This document shows positions 46,664-59,300 of a DNA stretch of 64,000 bases, piece after piece. The first letter of the stretch is position 1. Every line of letters begins with the position of its first letter. The position numbers and the translations under genes were made by a program. The notes under the pieces were generated by a model. That model was given only the letters and a program-made list of their open reading frames with translations, did no database searches and was not told the origin of the DNA. The stretch comes from Eutypella sp. D-1 (lineage: Eukaryota; Ascomycota; Sordariomycetes; Xylariales; Diatrypaceae): NCBI GenBank assembly GCA_023313575.1, contig JAJTTP010000006.1, positions 2,046,001 through 2,110,000 on the forward strand, written 5' to 3'.

Positions 46664-49600
46664 ATGAGCTTGGACTCTCTATTACCCATCGCTCCGGCGA
46701 GGGTAAGGGCATTAGTTTTACCAGTCGGCCAGATCAAGACGGATAGGTTCGCCACCTTTGTTCAGAGGCTGAACGAGCATCATGTCGTCCAACTTCGCGA
46801 TATCAGCGCCGATGGTCGGCCAAATCGAAGTCAGTTCTGTCTTCTTATCTTGAGTCCTTTCCTTCCCTGCCCTCCTTCCCTGCCCTCCTTCCCTGCCCTC
46901 CTCCCCTTTTTTTCGTTTTCTTTTCGTCGAATATGCTAATATGGCCTCGGATTTTGACCTCCTCTTTGACCTCCATCAGACATGTTCTCTCCCCTCGCCT
47001 TCCCTAACGGAGCCATATTCTACGACCTTGTCACTCATATCCCGCCTCCTTCTCACCTCGCCCTGTGCCCCTTCGATCTTTACCGTGAACCACTCGCCGT
47101 TATAGCCATCGCCGATGGGGAAGAGCTAGGGCATGTCCCCTTTAGCAAGAGGCAATCCACTAGCCATGCCCCAACTACCACCGAGGGGAATATTAGGGCT
47201 TTGTATCAGGACTTGGAGGATCTGAGAGATGCCTACCCCAAGATGTTGTCACACCAGGTGTTGATTTTCGACTACGCACCGCCTCCTGAGGGCGAGGTAC
47301 CTGTTCCCGAGGGTATCACCGTCATTCCACCTCTCGAACAGTCTACCGTCACCACCATGAAAACCGCCATGTGCGACATATCCTCCCTGCTACTCGCCGA
47401 GATGAACACCCTCGCCAAATCCTTCGAGGGGACAACCGCCATAGACTCTCCAGGACAAGCGCCCTCACGACCTGCAACGAACGGAGCCTGGACCTCGGAC
47501 GATGCGAACCCTCTGGCCCGAAGAAATTCGCAGTTCGCCATGCCCAATGTCACTCGTTCGGCGTCAACAAGCGGCGCCATCGAAAGGAAGGAGGCCCGTA
47601 TGTCTATGCCCGTGCCCTTCAAGTCCCTGCCCTTCGGATCCTCCAATTCGACCCCGGGTACCAGGTCATCTACACCTGCCAGGAGTGGACTCTCGAACCC
47701 ACCGACTACCTTCGACGACATAACCGGCACCAACGGGAGCAATACGGATGTCACGGAAGAAAGCGCGCCGCCAGAAAATACTACGAAATCAAATAGGATT
47801 TCCGTTCAGGGGTTCGGACCGGGTGGGCTGAGTGAGAGGTGGAGGAACAAAGGGAAAGCAAGGGCAACCATCCTGGTTGGTTCCTTGTATCTACAGGCCG
47901 GCCGGTGGAGTGATGCGTTAAGGGAGCTGGCGGATGGCGCGACTGTTGCGAAATCCATGAACGACCACCTGTGGCACGGCAAGGCGCTCGAGCTCATCGT
48001 TCTCAGCCTGTTCCTACTGGGCTGGAGCGGTAACGAGTTCCAGATCCCTATGATCTGCTACCCGCCAAACGAGAAGGCCCCTAATAGCGCGAAGAAGGGG
48101 CAGGATGTCGAGAAGGACAATGAGGAGCAGCCGAGGTGCCTGAGGAATTTGCAGATCATCCTCCCCGAACTGTTCGAGCGGATCATAGGCCTGTACTCGA
48201 GAATGACCGGCGAGCAACTTCCGTCACTGGGCCTCTCGGAGTCCATTATCAGGTTTTGTAATACACTGACGATACTTCACATATGCGACGGCAAACTTGA
48301 TAAGAAGACCCTAGACATAATGGTGTCGGGAAAGCTCTCCACGCCACCCCTCACCACTTCTCCGCGCCTTTCCATCACACCGAGCCGCACCATGATTTCG
48401 AATTTCTTATTCAAGGCGCTGCCTTCCTACGCCCCAGAGCTGCTCACCACGGTAGATCGCGTAATAATCCTGAGCGGCATTTCGACTGTCCTCGGCAATC
48501 TCGGCTTCCACCGGAAAAAGGCCATGATCGTGCGGGAATTGATTTCAGTCTTGATTGCGGGCTTGGTCGAGGCGAGAACCCGAGGTGCCGCGGACGTCGG
48601 AATTCATCCTGCTGCCGGACTGGTCGCTCTCAATGCGGTCAACGGACACACTAACGGCGCGGGCGCGCTTGAGCTGGGTGAAGGGGACATTGAATATGGT
48701 ATTGAGGCGTTCCTTGGCTTGCTGTGCAAGACTTACGGCGTGGTTAGCATTGATGGCCTTGCTCAGACCCCTACGACGAACGCGACGATATCGGACGCAG
48801 ACGCCGACGTCATATCGAGGATACGGAACCAGGCGGCGGTTAGAAATTTCGGCTTTCATAATACGAAGACGGATATTCTTAGAGCGTGTATCCACTTCTC
48901 GGAAGCCCTACCAGACTTCAACGGGGTCCTAAAATTTTCGAGCGATCTACTACGAACTGCCGGCAGCGGCATCGCGCCGGGAGCGCGTGGAGAGGACGCA
49001 GCGCCGATGATAGGTAGGGAGGAGCAGGTCAGGCTGGCGAACAACATCTCAAAAACTTCAGACTTGGCGCAGAGATTGGGCCTCAAACACTTGTCTGCGG
49101 AGTATTGGGACGAATTCTTGATAAGGGGGGTTACGCTAGACGCCTTAGCGCCGGCAAGGACCCCAACCCGACACTCGAGGAGCCTGTTACCGGGAGTCAC
49201 GACAGCTCGCTCTTCCCAAGATGTCAACCCGTTTATCTACAATCCATTCTCGCGGACACCCGACAAGGTTGCGGTCGAGCGGACTTTGGTAGCCGGCGAG
49301 GCCGCGTGTTTCAGACTCACGCTACAGAACCCCTATGATATCGACATCGACATCGAGAGCCTCAAACTGGACACAGAAGGTGCGGAATTCGAGTCCGCGA
49401 TACAGACCACTGTTGTGGGGCCGTATCGAACACAGGTCCTCAAAGTATTCGGGACGCCCCTGGAGGAAGGCGCTGTTAAGGTTACCGGGGCTATCGTACG
49501 TGTCCGGGGATGCCGCGAGAGGAGGTTCCCCATCTTCTCGCATCCGTGGGCGCCTGAGACCGATCTCAAAATCAAGGGCATGGGGCTCGGCTCCCTGGAG

Positions 49601-51328
49601 AAGAACAAATCATTGCCTCCCCCGGGGCTCCCATTAGAACCAGATAGCATCGAGCTGAAGGCCATCCCAGCGCAGCCGATCGTCATCGTCAAATCTACAA
49701 GCCTCCCCCAGTCTTCCGTCATGATCCTCGAGGGAGAGCGCCAGGTGTTCTCCATAACCCTCCAAAATCTCTCACCTACCACCCCTGCCGACCTGCTCCT
49801 CTTCTCGTTCCAAGACTCGACCCTAGGGCCGATCCAGGCGGCACTGTCGAACCGAGACACGACTCCCATCGAAATGTATGAGTACGAGCTCATCCTGGCG
49901 AAGAAGCAGGCGCTGCGCTTGCGCAAGGTCGACGACGACTCGAGGTATATCGCGCCGGGAGGTACCGCCACGTTCGAGTTCGAGGTGCTTGGGAAGCCTG
50001 GGCTCACGAACGGGACCGTCCAGATCGACTACGCCCACCTGGGCGTCCCGCAGACCGAGATCCCAGAGCAGTTCCACACGCGCCAGGTTTGCCTCGACCT
50101 TACCATCACCGTCAACGCCAGCGTCGAGCTGGCCAGGGCCGATGTCCTACCTATCCAGGGTTCCGTGTCCAGCCGGATGTGGACACCACTGTCCCCCACC
50201 GAGTCAAACGAGCAGAAGTCGGGATCGCAGCCGGAACAGGAACCGGAGTCGGAAGTCTTCCTGGCGACCGACGACCACTGCCTGCTGATGATGGACCTCC
50301 GCAACGCCTGGCCAAGCGACATGCAGGTACGGCTGGAGGTGGACGAGGGCGGCGGCCGCGGCGTGGTCGTCGAGGAGCACATCCTCCCGGGCAACACAAA
50401 CCGAGTGATCCTGCCTATACCGCGGGCGTACGTGGAGGACCCGCACGCGGCGATCCCGGCGCTCAACGCATCGCGCCCGCAGCGCCAGTTCGTCGTAAGC
50501 AGCAGCCGCGTCACGCCCGAGACTGAGCGCGGCACCCGCGAGGCCTTCTGGTACCGCGAGCGCATCCTCGGCGCCCTCACCGCGACCTGGCGAACCCTGA
50601 CGGCCGGCGCGGGATCCACCGCCACTGTCCGCCACGGCAGCCTCGAGCTCAGGGGCCTGCGACTTACGCCTAGGATGATCGACGTTGTCAAGATCGACGA
50701 GGTCGGGATCGATATCTCTGTCGAAAGCGCCGGCACCGCCGGCGGCGGCGCAAAAGCGGAAGAGGAAAACGTCATACACGTCGACGAATTCGCGCAGATC
50801 AGGGTGCGCATCACGAATCGGACGGAGCGGCCAATCTGCCCGACGGTGCGGCTCACACCGTCGCTGAGCAGCCGGCGCCTGCCATGGTCCCAGCCGACCG
50901 TGCCCATGACGGCGGCGGCCACCAACCCTACGGCCCTCGACCTCACGCGCAAGCTCGCGTGGAACGGCACCCTGCAGCGGCACCTCTCTGCGCTGCCCGC
51001 GCGCTCCACCACCGACGTCGTGATTGGTGCCACCGCCCTGTGCCGCGGTGAGTTCGAGATCACCGCCTCCGTCGAGGAGACCGTGCTGTGGACACCGCCT
51101 GCCGTCGAAGACGATGACGACGAAGTGGACGGGGGAGATGAAGCAGGGAAAGGCGACGAAGTCGAGGTGGTAGAGGACGAGGAGGCCCGCAGGCGCAGGG
51201 AGAAAGAGGATACCCAGGCTATGATGGATGCTCTCCTCGGCGCTAAGGAGAGGCGTATCTGGCACTCCAGATATCCCTGCCGCGTCAGCGTCAGGGATCC
51301 CCCAACAACGACGTCGACGACGAGGTAG
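46664..51328 (+). CDS. trs120: TRAPPII complex subunit Trs120 (TRAPPC9/HypA)
   Basis: Exons 46664-46829 and 46980-51328 encode 1504 residues. Trs120 is a TRAPPII-specific subunit promoting Rab11/Ypt31 activation at the late Golgi; its Aspergillus orthologue is HypA, needed for hyphal shape. Exon 1 begins MSLDSLLPIAPARVRALVLP and the 150-nt intron (GTCAGT ... ATCAG) gives the junction RPNR-NMFSPLAFPNGAIFYDL, as in the family. ILVGSLYLQAGRWSDALREL and YCPP-like GYCP context in the middle belong to the alpha-solenoid part; the C-terminal half is beta-sandwich-like. A Ser/Pro/Thr-rich unstructured stretch lies at about residues 200-320 and an acidic tail near the C terminus. The intron holds three 13-bp repeats. 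The long second exon is unbroken. Confidence 0.93.
46861..46900. repeat. 13-bp tandem repeat in TRS120 intron 1
   Basis: Three copies of CCTTCCCTGCCCT, supplying most of the intron's pyrimidines. Confidence 0.9.
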
Positions 51329-52857
51329 AGCAGCCCAGAAACTTGGTATCATCTTCAGGGACATCACATGCATACATCCAACAAGATGCTCATGACTAGG
51401 ATGTAAGCAATCCTACAAGATTCAAGGGGGTGGGATGTGCGGGTCGGGTTCCAAGGGTTCCAAGGGTAGGGCAGTGGGGAGGAAAGAAGGGCTGTGTGGG
51501 GCTGGAAAAGGGGCTTGGGGCGGGGGGTGGTTTGTGGCCCGGGGTAAGATATAAGTATATATATGTGATGTTTTACGGTTTCGTGCGTTGTGTACTGTAT
51601 GTCCTATACATATTTTACTCAAGTCAAAGCGGCCAAGACAGAAGATGAAGATGAAGAAAGAGGCGGCGACTTGAGTCGATTCGGTTCGGTTCTGAAATAA
51701 GAAGAGAAGGTGGAGAGGGAGAGAAAAAAAATCAAAAAGAACCTAACCAAAATTAAATCTTTGAAATAAAATAAACAACGCGAGATGAAACCAATAACCA
51801 ACATCCGATAAAACGAAAATGTTTCGTTTTTCCTTCTTCTTTCGAGTTGTATGGAGCGAGAGGCGAGATGTTGATGGATATGAAGAAAGGAAAGGTTATA
51901 CGGTATCCCCAACCTAACCCCACCGACCCCTGCAGCCACTTATCAAATCAAGCGATCGATTAAAAGCGCCTTACTACCCCCCCCCCTTCCAATTCCTCCT
52001 TCTGTTATTTAGGAGGGTAGGGTTTGCCGCCGTGAAACTGTATGGAGAGTCGAGCTGCTGGGCGGGGAGGTGTGCACGCGGTGGATGATTTAATGAATGG
52101 TTCGGGTTTTCTTTTTTCGTCTTGTCTGAGTGAGTTGGGATAGATAGACGCACATGCACACAGTGACAAGTAGGGACGTAAGTAAGCAAGCATGCTATCC
52201 CGAACTCCGCCTATCAACCCCATACAAACCGATGGAACCAGCTAGCCAGTCAGCCAGACGTCCCGTACTCGTGTAGTGTAATTCAGATATGTACGTCGAA
52301 AGGGGGGGTGGGGGAGATCGTATATGCCCGTTTAGCCTTATTTAAGTTCGTGGACTTCATCCATCTATCCACCGTAGGCGACGCTCTTCACTGATGATGG
52401 TTCAATGTTTTGAAATCCCAATAATTGCTACCGGCCCAGTTCATACGAGCCGAACCTATGTAGCCTGGCTTGATATTGGCTTGAACGTTTACTAGATACA
52501 TGCATGCCGACTTCCCATCCACCTACCCACCCCGTTCAAATGATGCTAAAACCTTACTTCCTGATATGCGTTCGTACCCATTTCATTTCATCTAGCCATG
52601 AGACTCGTTCAATGCCAATGCCCGTTCCCTGTTTCCCTTAATTCGAATGATGAATATTCCCCCGTCTCCCGTTCGTCCGCGCCCACTCCCTCAACCCCCC
52701 GAGAACGCCCATGTTCGTCCGTCCTTGGATGAGTAATCTTACAGTAACGCCGCATACGTACGTATGGACGGTAGGTAGGTACGTACATCACATTACAGCC
52801 CCCACCCCAATCTTCGCCCACTCTTACAGAACCATAAAGAAAACAGCGCTAGAAACT
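51329..52857. other. Spacer between convergent TRS120 and GYP7
   Basis: Contains a 9-bp stem hairpin at 51810-51830. No gene. Confidence 0.7.
51810..51830. repeat. 9-bp stem, 3-nt loop hairpin
   Basis: AAAACGAAA, loop ATG, TTTCGTTTT, 480 bp past the TRS120 stop, followed by a pyrimidine run. A 3'-end role is only a guess. Confidence 0.7.
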
Positions 52858-55501
52858 TTAGAAAGGCCCCGCAGCGCCGGCGCCGGCACCCTTCTTCTGT
52901 ACGACCTTACGGGGCAGGACCTCGACCTGGCGACTGAGGAGCTTCCTGAGCTCGGGACTGATGACCTTCTTCGGTTCCTCCTCGGAGGCGGCCTTGTCTT
53001 TTTGTTTCTTCTGCTGTTGCTGATCTGATGACGATGGTGACGATGATGGTGGGGATGATGATGATGTCCGTGGCGCGGGGAAGTTCTGCTTCTTGTCGAT
53101 GGCGGCGACAAGGCGCTGGAAGCGGCGGAAGAGCGCCTCTGCGCGGATCAGGGTCGACTCGAGATCGATTGAGTTGGAGAGTTCGTTGACTGTTTCCCGT
53201 GGTGTTGGTCGCGTTAGTAAGGCCTGCTACAGCATCTCACCTTCCATTTTTCTCGAAAAAGAAAAAAAGGGGTTTGGGGTAAAACATACCATACTTGAGC
53301 ACCTCGTCGAAATGCAGAAGGTGATTCATGATGACGTCGCGGTGCTTCTCGAGGATGGCGAGGGCGACGAAGAGGTGGAAGCTGCTGGAGAGGAAGTCGG
53401 TCCAGAGGGCCTCCCAGAGGCGGAGGACGTCGGGCCAGGAGAACTCGCGCTTGTACCAGACGAGGAGCATGCGGAAGAAGAAGAAGAAGTTGGTGCTCTC
53501 GGCGCTCTCGAGGTGGGCGTAGAGGCGGGGGTCCATGAACTGGACCAGGTGGTCGAGTGCGCGCAGCTGGTCCCGCATCCCCGACTGGTCGCGCAGGAAG
53601 TTGCGCTCCATCCGCTCCATGAACCGCTCGAACCCCCAGAACGCCACCGCGTCGTCCTGCAGCACCGCGTACACCGGCGCCAGCAGGTCCGACATCCCCT
53701 GCACGTACCCCAGCTCCCGGTTGTACTCGTTGTACGTCAGCAGCATGTCCTTCAGCTGCTCCATGTGCACGTTGGTCCCCACCGACGCGAACGGCGACTC
53801 CGGGTCTGGGTGTGGGATGTCCTCCCCGGCGAATATGGGGACCGTGCGGTCCGTCCGGTGTACGTCTTTTTCTAGATGGTTGTAAGTAAGGTTTAGGTGC
53901 ATTGGAAAGGGGAGAGCCGTACCTATTCTGCCCCTCTGCTCCCTCCACCACTCTCCCTCCTCGCCTTCACCGCCTAGATCAACGAGCCTCTCCCACCAGG
54001 CTCCCTTCAGCTTGACATACTCGTCCCGCAACGAGGCAACCTGCGCCTTGCGCTCCTCAGCCGTGCTGTACCAGTCGTAGACGCCGAGGAGGAAGAGCCA
54101 GGCTTCCTTTCGGACGCCGGAGTCGGGGTCGATGCCGCCGTGGAAGACGCGCTCCTTGACCTCGTCAATGGTGACGGAGAGCCGGCCGGTCCGAGGGTCG
54201 AAGAAACTGTTCCACTCCTTCATGTTGACAGGCTTCCTTCGCTCCTCGAGTGACAGCGAACTCGTTTCCAGCAGTTCGAACTCGCCGACATCGGTGTCCT
54301 CCATCTCCATGACGTCGCGGGCGGTCCACATGCGCTGGCTCCGGTCGCGCTCGCTCTGCTCGGCCATACCCATTGCCCACCTGGCTAGATAGATCCTCGC
54401 ACTGTCGAATTCCTCCTGCAGGGTCTGGACCTCGGGGTTCCGCACCATCCTCCGGACCTGCGGGGGCAGTCGTGGATTGTCTACGATGTCATGCGCGGCC
54501 CGGCGGGTAAAGGTCGTGACCTTGCTGAACTTCTCCATCAGGTTCCACCCGGTCTCCTTGACGAACTTCATGACGGGATCCATACTCGCGTCGCCACGTT
54601 GGCCGCTGCTGGGGCCGGCGAGTGACGAGCCCCCAGCTGCACCCCTCGCCGGTGCGCTGTGAGAGCCATCCCTGTTGTGACCCTGGGAAGGGGTGCTTGC
54701 AGTCGTGGGCTTTCCGCCAAAGGCCTCGCTATCCTCCTTGGACGGTTCGACTAGGTATATGTTAGGCTCGGCGCCGCTCCTCTCAATGCGCACGTAGCGC
54801 TTTAGCCAGCGCAAGACCTCGTCGCCGCCCCAGAACATCTGGCCGGCCTCGCCGAAGGGATCGAAACTCTCGCGTGTCCGCCTCTTTTTCTGCAGCATGG
54901 TGGACTGGCACTCGCTGTCGTGGAAAAACAAGGCGGGGAAGCTGTCGCCGGCGCGGGTGTTGATGACGAGGGACCCGAACCACCAGCCTAGGCTCGGGGG
55001 GCGCACGAGAAGCGAGTAGATGGCGCTCACAGGTATGGCGAAGGCGTAGTGGCCGATGGAGCCGGTGTGGGTGGTGACGGTCGGGGGCGGAGGTACCAGA
55101 TAGCTCTGTTTGGGCGGAGAGTCGGCGTCGCTCAGATCAACCTTGACATAAAAGCTCGCCGCATCTCCTAGGGAGGTCTCGGGAAGCCAGGCCAGCAGGA
55201 GGTCATAGGCGGCGGGAGACTTAGACATGGTAGACGATGACGATGTAGGACGATCATTTTCCCTGATACCCTTCTGCTGGAGCAGGGCTATGTAGCCTGG
55301 GATGTTGTCCTTGGCTGACGGGGTGGGATGGATGTAGACCTTGGACTTGGAATAGAGCAACTTCACGCCGCGGCCGGTGTCAGTATGAGTGATGGTGTTG
55401 TATTCACCCTCTTCATCGTCACTCATGGCGTAGAAGCTGCCCGTTGGCGAGGGAGAGCGTGCGGCTGCTGCTGATGATGATGAGGTATGTTCCGATGTCA
55501 T
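52858..55501 (-). CDS. gyp7: Rab GTPase-activating protein Gyp7 (TBC domain)
   Basis: Minus-strand exons 55501-53923, 53871-53290 and 53189-52858 encode 830 residues. Gyp7 accelerates GTP hydrolysis by Ypt7-type Rabs on the endosome-vacuole route. The N-terminal 300 residues correspond to the Gyp7 regulatory region (GVKLLYSKSKVYIHP). The TBC domain starts near FHGGIDPDSGVRKEAWLFLL; its arginine finger is R532 in EKDVHRTDR and its glutamine finger Q584 in YVQGMSDLL. The last exon (YVNELSNSIDLES onward) ends in a Ser/Lys-rich tail. The first intron (53872-53922, 51 nt) is in frame and stop-free, so retention would add 17 residues right before the arginine finger; the spliced form matches the family. 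ATG at 55501 is the first; an in-frame MSDDEEGEY follows shortly after. Confidence 0.93.
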
Positions 55502-56894
55502 CGTGGTCCGTAGAGACAGAACCTCGGAGGCCCGTGGACGGAGGTCAGATCTTCAGTACGGTACCGGACGGATAGAGGAAGCCGGGAAAGCCGGGGAAAA
55601 CCGTGCCCTCTTTAGGGATAAGGGGGACTGATAGACAAGCGACGTGTGATGTTAAGATTAGAAGATCACTGGGAACAATCTGCGGGACAATCTACGTATT
55701 TTTAGACCTCTTGGGGTGGGAAGCACGAAGTGTAATGTTAGTTAGGTGGCAAGTGGACGTTGGAAGTTGTTAATGATTAAGATGGAAGTGGAAGAAGTCA
55801 TGAGGCAACATGATGGAAGCTTCCCAGGGTCACCCCACTTCTAGATATGTACATCTGCAGGTTTGCAGGCTGCAGCTTAAGGTCAGTTCTACTTCAGTAC
55901 TACAAGTACCTATCTTACCGAGGTATGGTAGGGCAGGTACTCTGGTTAAGTATATGTAGCTACTTCCCGTCATTCTGTCACTCCCACACATGAAGTACCC
56001 CGCTAACCCGTCTGTCTATCCACCTACCGCCACCTAAATACGTAACTTTATAGAGGGGCATCTATTTAGCTTGCCTTCAGCGGCTGCTTGAGCTGGTACA
56101 GTCAACGTTCGCTTCTGAGTGGCTAAAGAAATGACAGCTGCCTAGAGCTCCCCCTAGAGCATACGTAGGCCGGTAATCTAGAATTGCGAGAGTACTTAGG
56201 TACCAGGGCAAAGAGGGATGCGCCCCGCTAAACGAGCCCAGCGCTTGCAGTTCGTCATTATCACAAGCCAAAAAATGAACATGTCCACTGCTATACACAC
56301 CCAGCTGCAGCGTAAAGAGGTATATAGAACTTTTAGCTTCAGTTATGAAAACGATGATAATTTAGAGTAATTGATTGCATTCTGTTATCATACACATAAA
56401 ATATATACCGAAATACAAGAGGATATCATATCGAGCCATTAAAGATATATATCTAAAAGGTCTATTACGTACACATAAGTATATATATATATGTTGCAAC
56501 CCTCGCTGCCAGACCCCCACGACCACCGCCTGTCCCTTGTGTGTGTATCTTTTTACCTCAAAGCAAAACAACAAAGCGGCCTGCCTAACTGGCCAACGTA
56601 AGTGAACTGATCACCGACATCAGTAGAGAGATCAGGTACCTCAAGAAACAGACGTAACACCCGCCAAACGCCCAGCAAATGCTTCACGACTCGAGCCCTG
56701 TACCTGCGGGGTCGCGACGACTGAGACAAGCGCGCTCGAAAGAGAAAGAAGAAGAAGAAAACACCCTATATCTAATGAAAGACAAGCATACGGACGCGCG
56801 GACATACAGCCAGCCCCGCAGGCTAACTGGGAATATATACGTATGTAGACGGTAGGTAGATAGGCAGATATAGTGGTAGTTTCTGGACCACAAA
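55502..56894. other. Spacer upstream of GYP7
   Basis: GYP7 promoter and the 3' flank of the Mso1-like gene. AT-rich near 56.3-56.5 kb. No gene. Confidence 0.65.
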
Positions 56895-57641
56895 CTACCT
56901 CATCCTCGGACCGCTGGGAAGTCCGCCCGGCCTCCCATATCCGGGCCTCGCACCAGCAGAGAAATCCTGGCCGCCGCCGCCTTGGGGTGGAGGGTTGAAG
57001 GGCCCGCCGGTTGAGCCAGGACTCGTGGTCCTCGAACCGCCCCAAAGCCTCTGCTTGAGCCTGTCCTGCGCGGACCCGCCTCCGGCCGCCGCGGCGCCGG
57101 TCGGCGGCGCCGAGCCCGCATCCCTGCCGTAGGGGCTCGGCATAGCGGCCTGGTGGCTGCCGGCGCGCTGACTCGGTAGCGGACGCGCCTGTACCTGCGT
57201 ATCGCCTCCCCCTCCCATCATGGGATCGGAGTTCCGGAAGGGGCTGTTGCGCGGGTCATTGGCACGGGCCATGGCGGGCCCATTGCCGGCGCGGCCGCGG
57301 CGCAGACTCTGGGACTCCGGGCCCTGGGGCGCCGGGTTGTTGTCCCAGAGGGAGCTGAGGACGGCTCCTCCGCCTTGGGGTTGTTGTCCCAGACCGCCGT
57401 ATCGTGAGCCGACCTGCGAGGCCTGGGCGTAGACGGGGGCGACGGGCGGCGGGGCCTTGGGGTCGGGCGGCAGCCACCCCGGGAACGGCCGTCCCCTTTC
57501 CGTATAATAGGACCGCAGCACGCGACACACGTGGGTGTCGTCCTCGGTGTCGCCGTCGGCCTCACTGTTGAGTAGCGACCGCTGCAGGTTGCTGATCTTG
57601 GACGTCGTCGCCCCGACGATGTTGCTGTACCACGCCGACAT
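56895..57641 (-). CDS. mso1: Mso1-like Sec1-binding protein
   Basis: A single exon of 248 residues starting at ATG 57641. The first 60 residues (MSAWYSNIVGATTSKISNLQ, then HVCRVLRSYYTERGRPFPGW) match the Sec1-binding region of Mso1, which holds the SM protein Sec1 on exocytic SNARE complexes at the plasma membrane. The remaining 190 residues are Gly/Pro/Gln/Ala-rich and disordered, ending GLPSGPRMR. Low complexity prevents judging the C-terminal half. In yeast Mso1 is similarly short with only the N terminus conserved. The symbol follows the domain; orthology beyond it is inference. Confidence 0.8.
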   Translation of the reverse strand: MSAWYSNIVGATTSKISNLQRSLLNSEADGDTEDDTHVCRVLRSYYTERGRPFPGWLPPDPKAPPPVAPVYAQASQVGSRYGGLGQQPQGGGAVLSSLWDNNPAPQGPESQSLRRGRAGNGPAMARANDPRNSPFRNSDPMMGGGGDTQVQARPLPSQRAGSHQAAMPSPYGRDAGSAPPTGAAAAGGGSAQDRLKQRLWGGSRTTSPGSTGGPFNPPPQGGGGQDFSAGARPGYGRPGGLPSGPRMR

Positions 57642-59300
57642 CTTCTTATCTTTTTTTTTTCTCTTTGGCTCCTTCCTCTCCTCCTTAGTGTTTTTTCCCT
57701 CTACCCCCTTTTTGTGTTGTGGGTTTGTCTTTGGTGTCCTACGCGCGAGGGGCGAGATTCCCTTGAGGAGGAAAAAAAAAAGCAGGGTTATTCGATGCTC
57801 CGGGGGACGGTGTCTCGGTCGATTAAGCTTTTATGGTGTGGCGTCCTGTGCGAGATGCGGATAGATGCGTCCGGTGGTGAGAGTGTTCTCTACCGGAGAG
57901 ACCACGGTCAAGGAAACGGCAGACCTAGGGAGGGTTGGGATAGGTGGTTCACCTAGGTAGGGCGGTAAGGCGTAGGTAGGCGTGATGTGATTCCACAAAG
58001 TTGAGGGGTGAATATTGTAGGTCTTTAAGAGAATCGAGAAAGAATCGAGTCGTCTGAGTGGTGCAAAAATGACGGGGGCGGGCACTTGTTCGGTCGGGGA
58101 TGTCTTATTTTATGTGGTATGTCGGGGACGGGAATAAAAAAAAAGGAAACGACACGATACAATACGGTGATTCTAGAGAAGGAGGCGCATGGATCTCTCT
58201 TCTACCGCAGACTAATGTGGGCTCGGAATCTCTCTCATATGGATAATATATATGTAGTTATAGTAAAAAGGACGGTATTTTTTTATGTCATGAAGACGGG
58301 GAAAATATGTATGACGGAGAGAGACAAGCAGACGGGGCGGGTAATTGGGCACTTCCATTTACCTTTCTATTTTACTTACTTAAGTACTAAGTAGGTACTT
58401 AAAAGGCGCTGTAAAAGTTTACATACAATGCCTGCCCAGGTGTGTTCCCTAAGCTTTGTCTCTCCTCGACCTTAGTGGACCTTGGTGGGGCAACGGAGAA
58501 TCCCTTTGTTTCCAGACAGCCAGGTTGGTTACCTAGGTTGCGCCCGTTAATTAGATATATCCATGGGTGGCATCAACATTTAGGCCATTTATTCACTTAT
58601 ACATTGTTATGCATATCTGGCATATAACCTAATCTTCGTAACCTCCGTAAGTACCTAGGTACCTAAGTAGTTACTCCGTACTATTCTCCAGTCCTACCAT
58701 ACCTAGGTACCTATACCTAGTTGTCGTTCAAGTTTTGCATGGGACGCAAACGAGATACCAAGATTTATGCTTTTGATCAAAGAAGACAAAGGGAATTTAG
58801 AAGTAGTTTGATTCAACTGTATACACAAGTACCTACTTTACATCTAAGTACCTACCTAGGTAGGTACTGTACTTAGTAGATAGTTTGACCCCACCATCAA
58901 AACGTCTTTAGGGCTCACCAATTAGGACCCCCATCAACTCCCCTATTCCAGTCGTGTGGGGCATGCCGAAGCACTTCAAGGATCGCAACTCTTTTGCACT
59001 TGCGTCATAAAGAGGTTACTAGGGATGCATCCAGTCTGCCAGTTATAGCCTCTATCTCGCAACGCAATTACGCCCCTATAGATAGACAGCTGAAGAGCTT
59101 CATAATCCTCTGCTCGAAGGGAGACAGACAGAGGCATTAGGTTGCAGCAGGATCGAGAGGGCTTCCTTCTCTCCTTGGCGATCAACCCGACGGACACAGA
59201 CAGATAGATAAATGAGGGGAGGGGTTGAAGGAGAAGTTTCTTTTTTTCTCTCTCCTCTTTCTTAAGAAAAGGAGGGCGAAAAGGGGAGGGGGGAAGAAAA
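57642..59300. other. Divergent spacer (Mso1-like / ELP5)
   Basis: Holds both promoters. The densest set of palindromic GGTACC/CCTAGG words in the window lies at 58370-58400, 58648-58720 and 58829-58875. No gene. Confidence 0.7.

Noticed and set aside
50204..51373. 389-codon minus-strand frame
   Set aside because: Antisense to TRS120; composition of a shadow frame.
53093..53875. 260-codon plus-strand frame
   Set aside because: Antisense shadow of GYP7.
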